Positions 16,909 through 25,596 of a DNA stretch of 53,813 bases are shown piece by piece (the stretch's first letter is position 1; each line of letters begins with the position of its first letter). Under the pieces are notes generated by a model. That model was given only the letters and a program-made list of their open reading frames with translations. It searched no databases and was not told the origin of the DNA. The position numbers were made by a program, and so were the translations under genes. This stretch comes from Marinibacterium sp. (GTDB taxonomy: Bacteria; Pseudomonadota; Alphaproteobacteria; Rhodobacterales; Rhodobacteraceae), in NCBI GenBank assembly GCA_025800215.1, contig JAOXSC010000060.1, forward strand, positions 1 through 53,813, read 5' to 3'.

Positions 16909-18429
16909 TTACTTCTTCTTGCCAAAGCCGCTCAGGCCCGGAGGCAGTTGCATGCCGCCGCCGCCCAGACCGCCCATGCCCCCAAGACCGCCGGGCAGCT
17001 TGCCGCCCATCTGTTTGGCAGCCGCTTCGAGCGCCTTGGGATCCATGCCTGCGGCCAGATCTTCGGGCGACGGGCCGCCCTTGCCGAACATGCCCTTCAT
17101 GGCCTGTTTCAGCATTTTGCCTTTGCCCATCTTGCCCATCTTCTTCATCATGTCCGACATCTGCCGGTGCATTTTCAGAAGCTTGTTGAGATCGCTCACA
17201 TCCATCCCCGCGCCTGCGGCGATGCGTTTCTTGCGGCTGGCCTGCAGCAGCTGGGGGTTGGCGCGTTCGCGTTTGGTCATCGACTGGATCAGGGCGATCT
17301 GGCGCTTGCGCACCTTGTCGTCCATCCCGGCCTCTTCAACCTGCTTGGCCATCTTGCCCATGCCCGGCATCATGCCCATCAGGCCCTGCATGCCGCCCAT
17401 CTGGATCATCTGCTCAAGCTGCATTTTGAGGTCGTTCATGTTGAACTGACCCTTGGCCATGCGCTTCATCATGCGCTCGGCCTGTTCGGCTTCGATGGTT
17501 TCCTGGGCCTTTTCGACCAGCGCCACGATGTCGCCCATGCCCAGGATCCGGCCCGCGATGCGATCCGGTTCAAAGGTTTCGATGGCGTCCATCTTTTCGC
17601 CCAGGCCGACAAAGCGGATGGGTTTGCCGGTGACCGCGCGCATCGACAGGGCCGCACCGCCGCGCCCGTCCCCGTCCATCCGGGTCAGGACCACGCCGCT
17701 GACGCCGATCTTGTCGTCAAATTCGGTGGCCACATTGACGGCGTCCTGACCGGTCAGGCCATCGACCACCAGCAGGGTTTCGCGGGGCTGGGCCACGTCG
17801 CGCACGGCTGCGGCCTGTGCGATCAGCTCCTGATCAATGTGCAGGCGGCCCGCGGTGTCGAGCATATAGACATCGTAGCCGCCCAGCGACACCTGTGTCT
17901 TGGCGCGCTTGGCGATGGCAACGGGGTCTTCGCCCTTGACGATGGGCAGGGTATCGACGCCGATCTGGGTGCCCAGGATCGCCAGCTGTTCCATCGCGGC
18001 GGGGCGGTTGGTGTCGAGCGAGGCCATGAGCACCCGCTTGCCTTCTTTTTCCTTGAGGCGTTTGGCCAGCTTGGCGGTGGTCGTGGTTTTACCCGAGCCC
18101 TGCAGGCCGACCATCAGGATCGGCGCGGGCGGGTTGTCGATTTTCAGCGCGCCGGGATCTTCGTCGCCGCGCAGCACATCGACCAGCGCGTCATGGACGA
18201 TCTTGACGACCTGCTGGCCCGGCGTGACCGATTTGGTCACCGCCTGCCCGGTGGCCTGGTCCTGTACCTTTTTGACAAAGTCCCGTGCCACGGGCAGCGA
18301 TACGTCCGCTTCAAGAAGGGCCACGCGTACTTCGCGCAGGGCGGTTTTGACGTCGTCCTCGCTCAGTGCGCCCTGCTTGGTCAGCCGGTCGAAGACACCT
18401 GAGAGGCGTTCTGACAGATTTTCAAACAT
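16909..18429 (-). CDS. ffh: Signal recognition particle protein Ffh
   Basis: The 506-residue protein has the N domain (MFENLSERLSGVFDRL), the GTPase G domain with GLQGSGKTTTTAKLA, DTAGR and TRMDGDGRGG, and a methionine-rich M domain (MGGMQGLMGMMPGMGKM and MKKMGKMGKGKML) that binds the signal peptide and 4.5S RNA. The C-terminal ~70 residues are Gly/Met-rich. The start at 18429 is chosen from family similarity. It opens the operon that runs through the GNAT genes and rpsP to rpmE. Confidence 0.98.
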   Translation of the reverse strand: MFENLSERLSGVFDRLTKQGALSEDDVKTALREVRVALLEADVSLPVARDFVKKVQDQATGQAVTKSVTPGQQVVKIVHDALVDVLRGDEDPGALKIDNPPAPILMVGLQGSGKTTTTAKLAKRLKEKEGKRVLMASLDTNRPAAMEQLAILGTQIGVDTLPIVKGEDPVAIAKRAKTQVSLGGYDVYMLDTAGRLHIDQELIAQAAAVRDVAQPRETLLVVDGLTGQDAVNVATEFDDKIGVSGVVLTRMDGDGRGGAALSMRAVTGKPIRFVGLGEKMDAIETFEPDRIAGRILGMGDIVALVEKAQETIEAEQAERMMKRMAKGQFNMNDLKMQLEQMIQMGGMQGLMGMMPGMGKMAKQVEEAGMDDKVRKRQIALIQSMTKRERANPQLLQASRKKRIAAGAGMDVSDLNKLLKMHRQMSDMMKKMGKMGKGKMLKQAMKGMFGKGGPSPEDLAAGMDPKALEAAAKQMGGKLPGGLGGMGGLGGGGMQLPPGLSGFGKKK

Positions 18430-18769
18430 GCCTCGGGCTCCTTTCAGCCGGTTGCGATGCGCCCCCAAGGTAAGGGCAGGCGAGGTATTCTACAAACCGC
18501 GCGGGATGACGCGGGTTCAGATCGTGCAGCCCCCCGATGCAAAGCCCGTGTGGTCAAGCCAAACGGGTTTGCCCCCGAATGCGAAAACACTGTGGGGTCA
18601 AGCCAAGCAGGCTTGCCCCCACGGGCGCAACGCGCTGGTGGAGGGCGATCCCGGTACGACACCGGGACCGGAAGACTCAGAAAGCTTCCGGGGTTTGGGG
18701 CCGGATACGCCTGAACCCGGCCCGAGTCAAGCATGTGTCAGGCATGCGCGGGTCGCGGCGCGGCTCATG
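18430..18769. other. 340-base intergenic region with a repeated palindromic element
   Basis: No credible gene is seen between ffh and the Fe-S protein gene. The ffh promoter should lie here. The middle contains two 24-base copies of GTCAAGCCAA-N-C-N-GG-N-TTGCCCCC at 18553-18576 and 18597-18620, 44 bases apart. Each holds an internal inverted repeat (CAAAC-GG-GTTTG in the first, CAAGCC-AAGCA-GGCTTG in the second). This may be a dispersed intergenic repeat or a paired binding site. Confidence 0.5.
18553..18620. repeat. Two imperfect direct copies of a 24-base palindrome-bearing element
   Basis: The copies at 18553-18576 and 18597-18620 differ at three internal positions. The differences preserve pairing of the internal arms in the second copy, as if the secondary structure matters. 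The function is unknown. Confidence 0.6.
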
Positions 18770-19948
18770 CTAGCCCCCGGCCCGGTGCCACCAGTCGCCG
18801 GGTTTGCGCCGCTTGCCATGATCCCGCGCCAGCCACAGGGCCAGCCGACGCAGCCGCCCAAGCGCCAGTTTCAGCCACAGCCGATCCTGCCAGCGGCTGA
18901 AATCGCGGTTGAACGGGCAGACCCGCATGCAGATCGCGCAATCCGATGCCAGCTTGGCCCAGAAGGAAAAGCACTTTTCCGCATCCGACGTCCATTTGCG
19001 CACGCCCCGGATGGCCGAGACATTGGCGGTGTCGGTCGATGGTGGCCCAAAGGGCAGCGCCTTGACCGGGCAGGCATCGGCGCAGCGTGTGCAGATGTCA
19101 CAGAACGCCCGGACCCCTTGGGGGCGGGGGGCATCATGGGCCAGCGGCAGGTTGGTGAAGATCTTGGAAAACCGCAGGCGGGGCCCGAATTCCGGGGTGA
19201 TCACCATCTGGTTGCGGGCATATTCCCCCAACCCGGCCTTGACCGCATAGGGGATGACCAGCGCCGTGTCGTTCATCGACGCCACGGCCTCATAGCCCAG
19301 ATTGCGGATATAGGCGGCCAGCTGCATGACAATCGCGGCCTCGTGGCTGTATTCGCGCCCCGTCGCGGCCCCGGCCAGGGCCGACGGGTAGGTGGCGACA
19401 AGCTCCTGATCCATTTCGTGGCCCAGCACGATGACCGATGTCAGGCCCGTGGGCAGATCATGGGGGGCGTCGGACATGTCGCGGGTGTCGACGCGCGCGG
19501 CATAGATCCAGCGGTCGTCATAATCGGTGATGCCGCACAGATCGGCGCCGAAGAACCGCGCGACACGTTTGATTTCGCCTGCCATGCGCGCCGGGTCATC
19601 GACCGGCACGGTCTGCGGGGCAACGGGGGTGTCGGGCTGGATCGGGGCCTGAAACCCTTCGCGCAGGCCCCGATCGGCGTTGCGGTTCGATAGAATGTCC
19701 GACACCAGCCAGGCCGCGTTGCGCAGGGCAAAATCGCGCTGGGCAAAGCCGTCGCCGCGCCGGGGTGTGGCCTCCATCCGGTACGAGGCAAAGAACGCAT
19801 CCGTCTGTTTCGACCGCACCCGGTCGTCCCAGAAGGCGCGGGTAAAGATGTCGTTGCGCTGGGCAAAGGGCTCGAACTCATCGGTGACCTCGATCCCGGC
19901 GCTGGCGTCGCCGTCGCGCTGCGGCGGGGTATTTCGTGGCCAAGGCAT
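18770..19948 (-). CDS. Reductive-dehalogenase-like corrinoid/Fe-S protein without export signal
   Basis: The 392-residue protein ends with two [4Fe-4S] sites: Cys283-x2-Cys286-x2-Cys289-x3-Cys293, and Cys326 with Cys337-x2-Cys340-x3-Cys344. The preceding AGLGEYARNQ, TPEFGPRLRFSKIFTNLPL and GVRKW, and the CFSFW around the second site, match the RdhA family. QueG, which also uses B12 and two clusters, is a weaker match. It lacks a Tat signal, so it should be cytosolic, and there is no RdhB-like anchor gene. It is divergent from a luciferase-like flavoprotein gene. The substrate is unknown; family enzymes remove halogens with cobalamin. Confidence 0.75.
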   Translation of the reverse strand: MPWPRNTPPQRDGDASAGIEVTDEFEPFAQRNDIFTRAFWDDRVRSKQTDAFFASYRMEATPRRGDGFAQRDFALRNAAWLVSDILSNRNADRGLREGFQAPIQPDTPVAPQTVPVDDPARMAGEIKRVARFFGADLCGITDYDDRWIYAARVDTRDMSDAPHDLPTGLTSVIVLGHEMDQELVATYPSALAGAATGREYSHEAAIVMQLAAYIRNLGYEAVASMNDTALVIPYAVKAGLGEYARNQMVITPEFGPRLRFSKIFTNLPLAHDAPRPQGVRAFCDICTRCADACPVKALPFGPPSTDTANVSAIRGVRKWTSDAEKCFSFWAKLASDCAICMRVCPFNRDFSRWQDRLWLKLALGRLRRLALWLARDHGKRRKPGDWWHRAGG

Positions 19949-20110
19949 GGCGCGACCCTAGGCAAGCCCCCGCGCAAAGGCAATTGCGCGCGGATGCCGG
20001 CGGGCAGGCCCGGCTTGCCCGAATCGCCCCCGCGCCCGCAGGCTGGGACGATCTGCACCGCGCCCAAAGCGATGCGCGGGTCGCAGCCGCATGCAATGGG
20101 AGGACAAGAC

Positions 20111-21283
20111 ATGCAGAACCGACTGCGCTTTGGCATCTTTCTGGCCCCGTTCCACAAGCCGGGCATCAACCCGACGCTGGCGCTGGAAAACGATCTGGAG
20201 CTGATCCAGCATCTGGACCGCTGCGGCTATGACGAGGCCTGGATCGGCGAACACCATTCCGCCGGGTCCGAGATCATCGCCAGCCCCGAAATCTTCATCA
20301 TGGCCGCCGCCGAACGCACCCGCCACATCCGGCTGGGCACCGGGGTTGTGTCGCTGAGCTATCACAACCCGCTCTGGGTGGCGGAACGGATCGTGCAGCT
20401 TGATCACCTGACCCGAGGGCGGGTGATGCTGGGCGTGGGGCCGGGGGCGCTGCCCACCGATGCGCGCATGATCGGCCTTGATCCGTCCCAGACACGTGGT
20501 CTTCTGGAAGACAGCCTGGGCGTCATCATGCATCTGCTGCAAAGCGACGAGCCCATCAGTTTCAGCAATGACCGCTGGGATCTGCGGGATGCGCGGCTGC
20601 ATCTGCGGCCCTATTCCAGCCCGCTTTTCGATGTGGCCACGGCGGCGGTGGCGTCGCCTGCGGGGCCGCGCCTGGCCGGGCGGCATGGCACCGGCATGCT
20701 GTCGATCGGCGCCACATCGGCGGCGGGATTCGATGCGCTGGCGCTGCACTGGGATGTGATCGAAGCCGAAGCCCGCGCCCATGGCAAGGCGGTCGACCGG
20801 TCGAAATGGCGGCTTGTCGGGCTGGTGCATATCGCCGACACGATGGATCAGGCCTATCGCGACGTGGAATACGGGATCGAACAGTGGTTCCACTATTTCC
20901 AGGCGGTGGCGGCCTTCCCGCAGATGGCGGTGCCGGGCAACAACGTCAAAGAGATGATCGAATTCGTCAATGAAAGCGGCTTTGGTGCGATCGGCACGCC
21001 GGATATGGCCATCGCGCAGATCGACCGGCTGATGAAACAGTCCAATGGCGGGTTCGGGGCCTATCTGATGCTGGCCCATAACTGGGCCGATCCGGCGGCG
21101 ACGCTGAAATCCTACGAGCTGATCGCGCGCGATGTGATGCCGCATTTTCAGGGGCACCACATGGCGACCATGGGCGCGGCTGCACGCGCCGAAAAGCTGC
21201 GGCCCGATCTGGCCGATCAACACGCCAAGGCGGTTGAGGCGATGCAGGCCCGCTATGCCGACGAGGTCGCCGCGCGGGCCTAG
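20111..21283 (+). CDS. LLM class flavin-dependent oxidoreductase (bacterial luciferase-like)
   Basis: The 390-residue protein begins LRFGIFLAPFHKPG and has GYDEAWIGEHHS, RLGTGVVSLSYHNP and HLTRGRVMLGVGPGA. These are standard for FMN-dependent luciferase-like monooxygenases of the alkanal/limonene-monooxygenase type. A GGGAGGA ribosome binding site precedes the ATG at 20111. It is divergent from the reductive-dehalogenase-like gene with 162 bases between. Flavin monooxygenases of this type often attack xenobiotics or sulfonates, but the substrate is unknown. Confidence 0.9.
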   Translation: MQNRLRFGIFLAPFHKPGINPTLALENDLELIQHLDRCGYDEAWIGEHHSAGSEIIASPEIFIMAAAERTRHIRLGTGVVSLSYHNPLWVAERIVQLDHLTRGRVMLGVGPGALPTDARMIGLDPSQTRGLLEDSLGVIMHLLQSDEPISFSNDRWDLRDARLHLRPYSSPLFDVATAAVASPAGPRLAGRHGTGMLSIGATSAAGFDALALHWDVIEAEARAHGKAVDRSKWRLVGLVHIADTMDQAYRDVEYGIEQWFHYFQAVAAFPQMAVPGNNVKEMIEFVNESGFGAIGTPDMAIAQIDRLMKQSNGGFGAYLMLAHNWADPAATLKSYELIARDVMPHFQGHHMATMGAAARAEKLRPDLADQHAKAVEAMQARYADEVAARA

Positions 21284-21290
21284 CGGGCGC

Positions 21291-21797
21291 TCAGGACACC
21301 ACGCGCAGAACGGGGCGCCCGCGCGCGGGGGCCTTGGGCGGGGCCTTGGGGGCGTCGTCGCGGGGCAGGCGGTTGGCCAGGGTCAGGGCTGCGCGGATCA
21401 CATGCGGGTCATGCCGCCCCCGGCCCAGCCGGTCCACCGCATCGCGCGCTGCGGGAACATTGTCGCGCCGCATGTGGTGCAGCATCCGCATCAGGGCCAG
21501 TTCGTCTTCGGTCAGCAACTCGCGCTGATCAGGGCAGAGCGGGTCGTGAAAATGCAGCGGGTCGGACGCCGTTTCATGCAGGCTGGCCACCAGCTTGCCC
21601 GCCAGATGCGCGGCCATCAGGCCACGGGTTTCGCCAAGCGCTTCGACGGCGATCCGCTGGGCGATCAGCCAGGCCTGACTGTCGGGCTGATCAAAGCTGG
21701 TCAGCAGATTGCGCAGAACCGGCAGAAGCGCGCGTTCGGTTCCGTCAAACCCATAGGCGTCCAGACGGCGGATCGGGGCTTTGGGTGGGGTGGTCAT
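21291..21797 (-). CDS. Conserved-looking hypothetical protein, 168 residues
   Basis: I do not recognise a family. The protein is mostly helical, with a His-rich middle (HFHDPLCPDQ and MRMLHHMRR) and a Pro/Ala/Lys-rich C-terminal tail. It has no signal peptide or membrane span. Its start overlaps the stop of the upstream small gene by 4 bp, which supports both. It ends 7 bases from the stop of the convergent luciferase-like gene. Confidence 0.7.
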   Translation of the reverse strand: MTTPPKAPIRRLDAYGFDGTERALLPVLRNLLTSFDQPDSQAWLIAQRIAVEALGETRGLMAAHLAGKLVASLHETASDPLHFHDPLCPDQRELLTEDELALMRMLHHMRRDNVPAARDAVDRLGRGRHDPHVIRAALTLANRLPRDDAPKAPPKAPARGRPVLRVVS

Positions 21798-22015
21798 GCC
21801 TGTTTGCGCCCCTTGCCCGATTGCGCCGGGCTGAGCGGCACCACGTTCTGCGGCAGCGTTTCGGGCGACACCGGCGCCTGCGGGCGCGGCGAAGCGGCGC
21901 GGGCGGGAAAGCGCGTGTCACCTTCAAGGGCTGCACGCAGTCTGGGGTTCATCGCAACGCCAAACTGCCGCGCCAGCGCGTCCGCGGCCAGAAGATCCCT
22001 TGATATATCCGACAT
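21794..22015 (-). CDS. Small hypothetical protein, 73 residues
   Basis: The chosen start gives MSDISRDLLAADALARQFG, a short helical N-terminus, followed by a Pro/Ala/Gln-rich disordered tail. The open frame extends upstream to 22114, but that part looks like non-coding sequence. A 4-bp ATGA overlap with the downstream 168-residue gene suggests a two-gene unit. No function can be assigned. Confidence 0.6.
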   Translation of the reverse strand: MSDISRDLLAADALARQFGVAMNPRLRAALEGDTRFPARAASPRPQAPVSPETLPQNVVPLSPAQSGKGRKQA

Positions 22016-22163
22016 GTACCTGTCCCCGGTGTGTGATCTCATCATGACCGGGCGGGATGGTCTGGCTGGGTCGGCGCGGTATCTGACAAAAACAATCGGA
22101 AATAGCAAGTGCAAAACCCGGACAGTGTCTCTGGCCGGGGTGGGGCCCGGCCAGAGCCTGTCA

Positions 22164-22739
22164 TCACAGCGCGGCGATGCTGTCCTGTGCGGCGCTCAGC
22201 GCGCTGTCGGCATCGGCATTGAGCTGATCTGCGCTGATGATCTGCACGTCGGTGATGCCCACAAAGCCCAGCACATGGCGCAGATAGGGCGACACGAAAT
22301 CCACCGGGGCGCCCACCGGAACCCCGCCCGTGGCAATCACCACGATGGCGCGCTTGCCATCCAGCAGGCCCACGGGCCCGGTGTCGGTGTATTTGAATGT
22401 CAGCCCGGCCCGCGCGATCTGGTCGATCCAGGCCTTGAGGCTGGCGGGAATGCCAAAGTTGTACATCGGCGCGCCGATCACCACGGTGTCGGCCTGCTGC
22501 AGCTCATCCACCAGCGCGTCGGACAGCGCCAGCGTGTCGCGCTGCAGCGCGTCGCGGGCGTCGGCCGGGGTGAAATTGGCACCCACCCAGGTTTCGGTGA
22601 TCTGCGGGATCGCGTTGGCCAGATCGCGGCGGATCACGCGGCCGGCGCCCAGGCGGTCCACCACGGCGGCGCTCAGTTGGCGGGACACAGATCCGTCGGC
22701 GCGGGCCGAGGCGTCGATGTGAAGAACGGTGTTGGTCAT
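22164..22739 (-). CDS. azoR: FMN-dependent NADH-azoreductase
   Basis: The 191-residue flavodoxin-like protein has HIDASARADGSVSR (FMN phosphate binding), GAPMYNFGIPASLKAWID and a C-terminal region matching AzoR, which reduces quinones and azo compounds with NADH. The start at 22739 matches the family N-terminus; the extra 46 upstream codons do not. It is divergent from a LysR regulator gene, the normal arrangement for such detoxifying reductases. Confidence 0.93.
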   Translation of the reverse strand: MTNTVLHIDASARADGSVSRQLSAAVVDRLGAGRVIRRDLANAIPQITETWVGANFTPADARDALQRDTLALSDALVDELQQADTVVIGAPMYNFGIPASLKAWIDQIARAGLTFKYTDTGPVGLLDGKRAIVVIATGGVPVGAPVDFVSPYLRHVLGFVGITDVQIISADQLNADADSALSAAQDSIAAL

Positions 22740-22869
22740 GATGGAACCCCAATGCGGTCTCGAAACTCTGACCCCCAAGATGTCACCTTGCGCAGTTGAA
22801 CAAAACGGCGCTAGATCAACAGGGGCTGTGGGATTTTGCACAGGTAAATGACAAAGAGGGCAGCGGCAG
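22740..22869. promoter_or_regulatory. Divergent azoR-lysR control region
   Basis: These 130 bases separate azoR and the LysR gene and should contain both promoters and the LysR binding site. I see several T-N11-A pairs but no single clear palindrome, so the exact operator is not assigned. Confidence 0.4.
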
Positions 22870-23748
22870 ATGGACAATTGGGACGAGGTCAGAACCGCCT
22901 ATCAGGTGGCGCGCGTGGGCACGGTCAGCGGCGCGGCCGAGGTGCTGGGCGTGCACCCCGCCACCGTGATCCGCCATATTGACGCGCTTGAATCGCGTCT
23001 GGGGGTCAAGCTGTTTCAGCGCCATGCGCGCGGCTATACCCCGACCGAAGCGGGCAGCGACCTGCTGCGCGTGGCGCAGGCCACGGATGATCAGTTCAAC
23101 CAGCTGGTGGGCCGTCTCAAGGGGCAGGGCGATGATGTGAGCGGCGAGCTTGTCGTGACCTCTCTGTCATCGCTGTCGCAGCTTCTGGTGCCCGAACTGG
23201 TGGCGTTTCAGGACAGCCATCCGGATGTGAACCTGCGCTATCTCAGCGGGGACCGGCTGTTTCGTCTGGAATATGGCGAAGCGCATGTGGCCATCCGCGC
23301 AGGTGCTGCGCCTGATCAGCCGGACAATGTGGTGCAACCCTTTCTGACGCTGGGTGTCGGGCTTTATGCGACGCGGGGCTATGTCGAACGGCACGGGCGG
23401 CCGGATGATCCGGGCGCGTTTGCGCAGCACCGCTTTGTCTGCAATGACAACGCCAAAAGCCGCGCGCCCTTTGATCGGTGGATGCGCGACCGTGTCCCGC
23501 CCGAAGCGTTCATCTTCAGCGGCAGCGATGCCGACGGTATCGAAAGCGCGGTGCTGGCGGGGGCGGGGATCGGGTTTCTGCCGATCTGGAAAGCCGCGCG
23601 CCGCGACGACCTGGTCGAGATCCTGCCACCTATGGATGAATGGGCCGCGCCGCTGTGGCTGGTGACCCATGTGGATCTGCATCGCACCACCAAGGTGCAA
23701 AGCTTTCTGAGCTTTCTCAAGGCCCGCGCGCGGGACTGGACCGTATGA
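22870..23748 (+). CDS. LysR family transcriptional regulator
   Basis: The 292-residue protein starts with a winged helix-turn-helix (DEVRTAYQVARVGTVSGAAEVLGVHPATVIRHIDALESRLG, given here as the residue 4-45 region) and a long periplasmic-binding-like effector domain. Divergence from azoR suggests that it controls that gene in response to quinones or related electrophiles. That is inference from gene order. It overlaps the downstream EamA transporter gene by 4 bp. Confidence 0.9.
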   Translation: MDNWDEVRTAYQVARVGTVSGAAEVLGVHPATVIRHIDALESRLGVKLFQRHARGYTPTEAGSDLLRVAQATDDQFNQLVGRLKGQGDDVSGELVVTSLSSLSQLLVPELVAFQDSHPDVNLRYLSGDRLFRLEYGEAHVAIRAGAAPDQPDNVVQPFLTLGVGLYATRGYVERHGRPDDPGAFAQHRFVCNDNAKSRAPFDRWMRDRVPPEAFIFSGSDADGIESAVLAGAGIGFLPIWKAARRDDLVEILPPMDEWAAPLWLVTHVDLHRTTKVQSFLSFLKARARDWTV

Positions 23749-24629
23749 CGCCACAGGCCCAGGGCCATCTGGCCATGCTGGCCTTTTCGGCGCTGGTTGC
23801 GGGATCCTTTGCGCTTGGGGCGCGGGTGGCCAATGACGTGGCGCCCGCCGCGCTGACGGCAGTGCGCTTTGGCCTGTCGGCGCTGCTGATGGCGGCGGTG
23901 GCGGTGGCGAGCACGGGCATCCCCCGCCGCGCCTTTGCCGCGCCCTGGCGCTATGCGGTGCTGGGCGCTTTGTTCGGCAGCTATTTCGTGTTGATGTTCG
24001 AAGGGCTGAAAACCGCCCCGCCGGTCAGCGCGGCGGCGGTCTTTACGCTGACGCCGGTGCTGTCGGGCCTGTTCGGCTGGCTGCTGTTGCGGCAGGTGAC
24101 AACGCCGCGCATGGCGCTGGCGCTGGCGATCGGGGCCACCGGCGCGCTGTGGGTGATCTTTCGCGGAGACTGGCAGGCCGCGCAGGCCCTGCAGATCGGG
24201 CGCGGGGAGTGGATCTATTTTCTGGGCTGCATCGCGCATGCGGCCTATACGCCCATGGTGCGGCTGCTCAATCGCGGCGAACCGCCGGTGGTATTTGTGC
24301 TGGGCATTCTGGTGGCCGGCGCGATCTGTCTGACCGCCTATGGCTGGGGCGACATCCGGGTCACGGACTGGGCGGCGCTGCCGCCACGGGTCTGGATCGC
24401 GCTGGCTTATCTGTCGGTCTTTGCCACCTGCGCATCCTTTGTGATGGTGCTGATCGGTACGCTGCGCCTGCCATCGGCCAAGGTCATGGCCTATACCTAT
24501 CTGACCCCGGCCTGGGTGATCCTGTGGGAAATCGCGCTTGGGGCACCGGCCCCCACACCGCTGGTGCTGGTGGGGATCGCGCTGACCGGCCTGGCGCTTG
24601 GGTTGCTTTTGCGCGACGACGGGGGGTGA
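23745..24629 (+). CDS. DMT superfamily transporter, EamA type
   Basis: The 294-residue protein has about ten membrane segments in two EamA repeats. The first includes LTAVRFGLSALLMA and PPVSAAAVFTLTPVLSGLFGWLLL. The second includes LPSAKVMAYTYLTPAWVILWE. Members export metabolites or amino acids across the inner membrane. The ATGA overlap with the lysR stop indicates co-expression with the regulator. Confidence 0.9.
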   Translation: MTPQAQGHLAMLAFSALVAGSFALGARVANDVAPAALTAVRFGLSALLMAAVAVASTGIPRRAFAAPWRYAVLGALFGSYFVLMFEGLKTAPPVSAAAVFTLTPVLSGLFGWLLLRQVTTPRMALALAIGATGALWVIFRGDWQAAQALQIGRGEWIYFLGCIAHAAYTPMVRLLNRGEPPVVFVLGILVAGAICLTAYGWGDIRVTDWAALPPRVWIALAYLSVFATCASFVMVLIGTLRLPSAKVMAYTYLTPAWVILWEIALGAPAPTPLVLVGIALTGLALGLLLRDDGG

Positions 24630-24646
24630 CCCGGTGCGGCGCGCGG

Positions 24647-24973
24647 TCAGCCGTTGTCGAGCTCTTGTTCCAGAAACCGCTCGAACGCATCCAGATGGAC
24701 GGGTTCGAACTGTCCAAAGCCCTGCATCCAGACCGAAGCGGCCCGCAGGGCGCCGGGTTCCAGTTTGCACCATTTCACGCGCCCGCGTTTTTCCTGGCTG
24801 ATCAGGCCTGCGCGGGTGAGGATGGTCAGGTGCTTGGAGATGGCGGCCAGCGACATGTCGAACGGCTCGGCCACATCGGTCACGGCCATGTCGTCTTCCA
24901 GCAGCATCGACAGGATCGCGCGCCGCGTGGGATCGGCCAGCGCCGCAAAGGCCGTGTCGAGATCATCAGTCAT
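24647..24973 (-). CDS. ArsR/SmtB family winged-helix regulator
   Basis: The 108-residue protein has ALADPTRRAILSML, the recognition region FDMSLAAISKHLTILTRAG, and the wing EKRGRVKWCKLEP. The metal-binding ELCVCDL motif is absent, so it is not a classical metal sensor. The subgroup often pairs with an SRPBCC/AHSA1 gene, but none is adjacent. A perfect 16-base palindrome lies 34-49 bases upstream of its start, suggesting autoregulation. Confidence 0.92.
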   Translation of the reverse strand: MTDDLDTAFAALADPTRRAILSMLLEDDMAVTDVAEPFDMSLAAISKHLTILTRAGLISQEKRGRVKWCKLEPGALRAASVWMQGFGQFEPVHLDAFERFLEQELDNG

Positions 24974-25006
24974 ACAGAACCCGCTAACGCGGCCAGTAAG
25001 GGATCG

Positions 25007-25022
25007 TCAACCAATTGGTTGA
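25007..25022. promoter_or_regulatory. Palindromic operator upstream of arsR-type gene
   Basis: TCAACCAATTGGTTGA is a perfect 16-base palindrome in the promoter region of the ArsR-type gene. ArsR proteins of the non-metal subgroup commonly bind such CAACCA/TGGTTG arms. The 231-base gap to atpI means that it most likely controls the ArsR gene rather than the ATP synthase operon. Confidence 0.7.
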
Positions 25023-25147
25023 ATATGTCCAAACCCCGCATCTGCGCCCCGACCGGCGCAAATGACGCAGGCCGGTGCCCGGCGGCCTTTGGCAAAACGA
25101 TGGAAAATCAATGCCTTGATCATGCTGCGCTGCGCGCATCTGGATGA

Positions 25148-25176
25148 TTGACTCCTTGCCCCGCCCCCTCTAGCTA
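25148..25176 (+). promoter_or_regulatory. Candidate promoter of the F0 operon
   Basis: TTGACT is followed by a 17-base spacer and TAGCTA, ending about 29 bases before the atpI GTG start. The -35 box is good and the -10 box weak. A GAGGGG ribosome binding site follows at about 25191. Confidence 0.45.
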
Positions 25177-25204
25177 TCGTGTCGAACCACGAGGGGCCCT
25201 TTGC

Positions 25205-25594
25205 GTGACCCAAGCCGACAATGACAGCGATCGTTCACAGCGCCTGGCGCAGCTGGACAAACGGATCGCGGCGGCCAAACAGGCAAAGGAACCGGCCTCG
25301 CGCGGGGAAGAGCATCATACTCAGGCACAGCTTGCCTGGCGCATGGTGATCGAACTTGTGGCCGGTCTTGGGATCGGTTTTGGCATGGGATACGGGTTGG
25401 ATGCCCTGTTTGGCACATCCCCCATATTCATGGTGCTGTTCATATTCCTGGGCCTGGCGGCCGGCGTCAAAACGATGATGCGCAGCGCCGAAGAGGTCCG
25501 GGCCCGACAAGAGGCCGCCGAGACGCCCCAGGCGCAGGTGGCTGATACAGACGAACCGGCCCCAGCGGTCGACAAAGACGACGAGAGGATCTGA
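25205..25594 (+). CDS. atpI: ATP synthase F0 assembly protein I (AtpI)
   Basis: The 129-residue protein has a charged helical N-terminus ([16 protein letters not shown]), two membrane segments ([23 protein letters not shown] and [20 protein letters not shown], about residues 50-95) and an acidic tail. AtpI helps to assemble the c-ring and may affect Mg2+ supply. No suitable ATG exists; a GTG at 25205 with GAGGGG upstream is the best start. It is 2 bases from atpB. Confidence 0.88.
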   Translation: MTQADNDSDRSQRLAQLDKRIAAAKQAKEPASRGEEHHTQAQLAWRMVIELVAGLGIGFGMGYGLDALFGTSPIFMVLFIFLGLAAGVKTMMRSAEEVRARQEAAETPQAQVADTDEPAPAVDKDDERI

Positions 25595-25596
25595 TC

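Noticed and set aside
15715-18402. Long plus-strand open frame opposite the GNAT genes and ffh (895 residues)
   Set aside because: It lies antisense to clearly conserved genes and has the His/Gly/Arg-rich composition expected of the complement of GC-rich coding DNA.
18770-19948. Epoxyqueuosine reductase QueG
   Set aside because: It shares two Fe-S clusters, but the GVRKW, CFSFW and TNLPL segments fit the reductive dehalogenase family better; kept as an alternative only.
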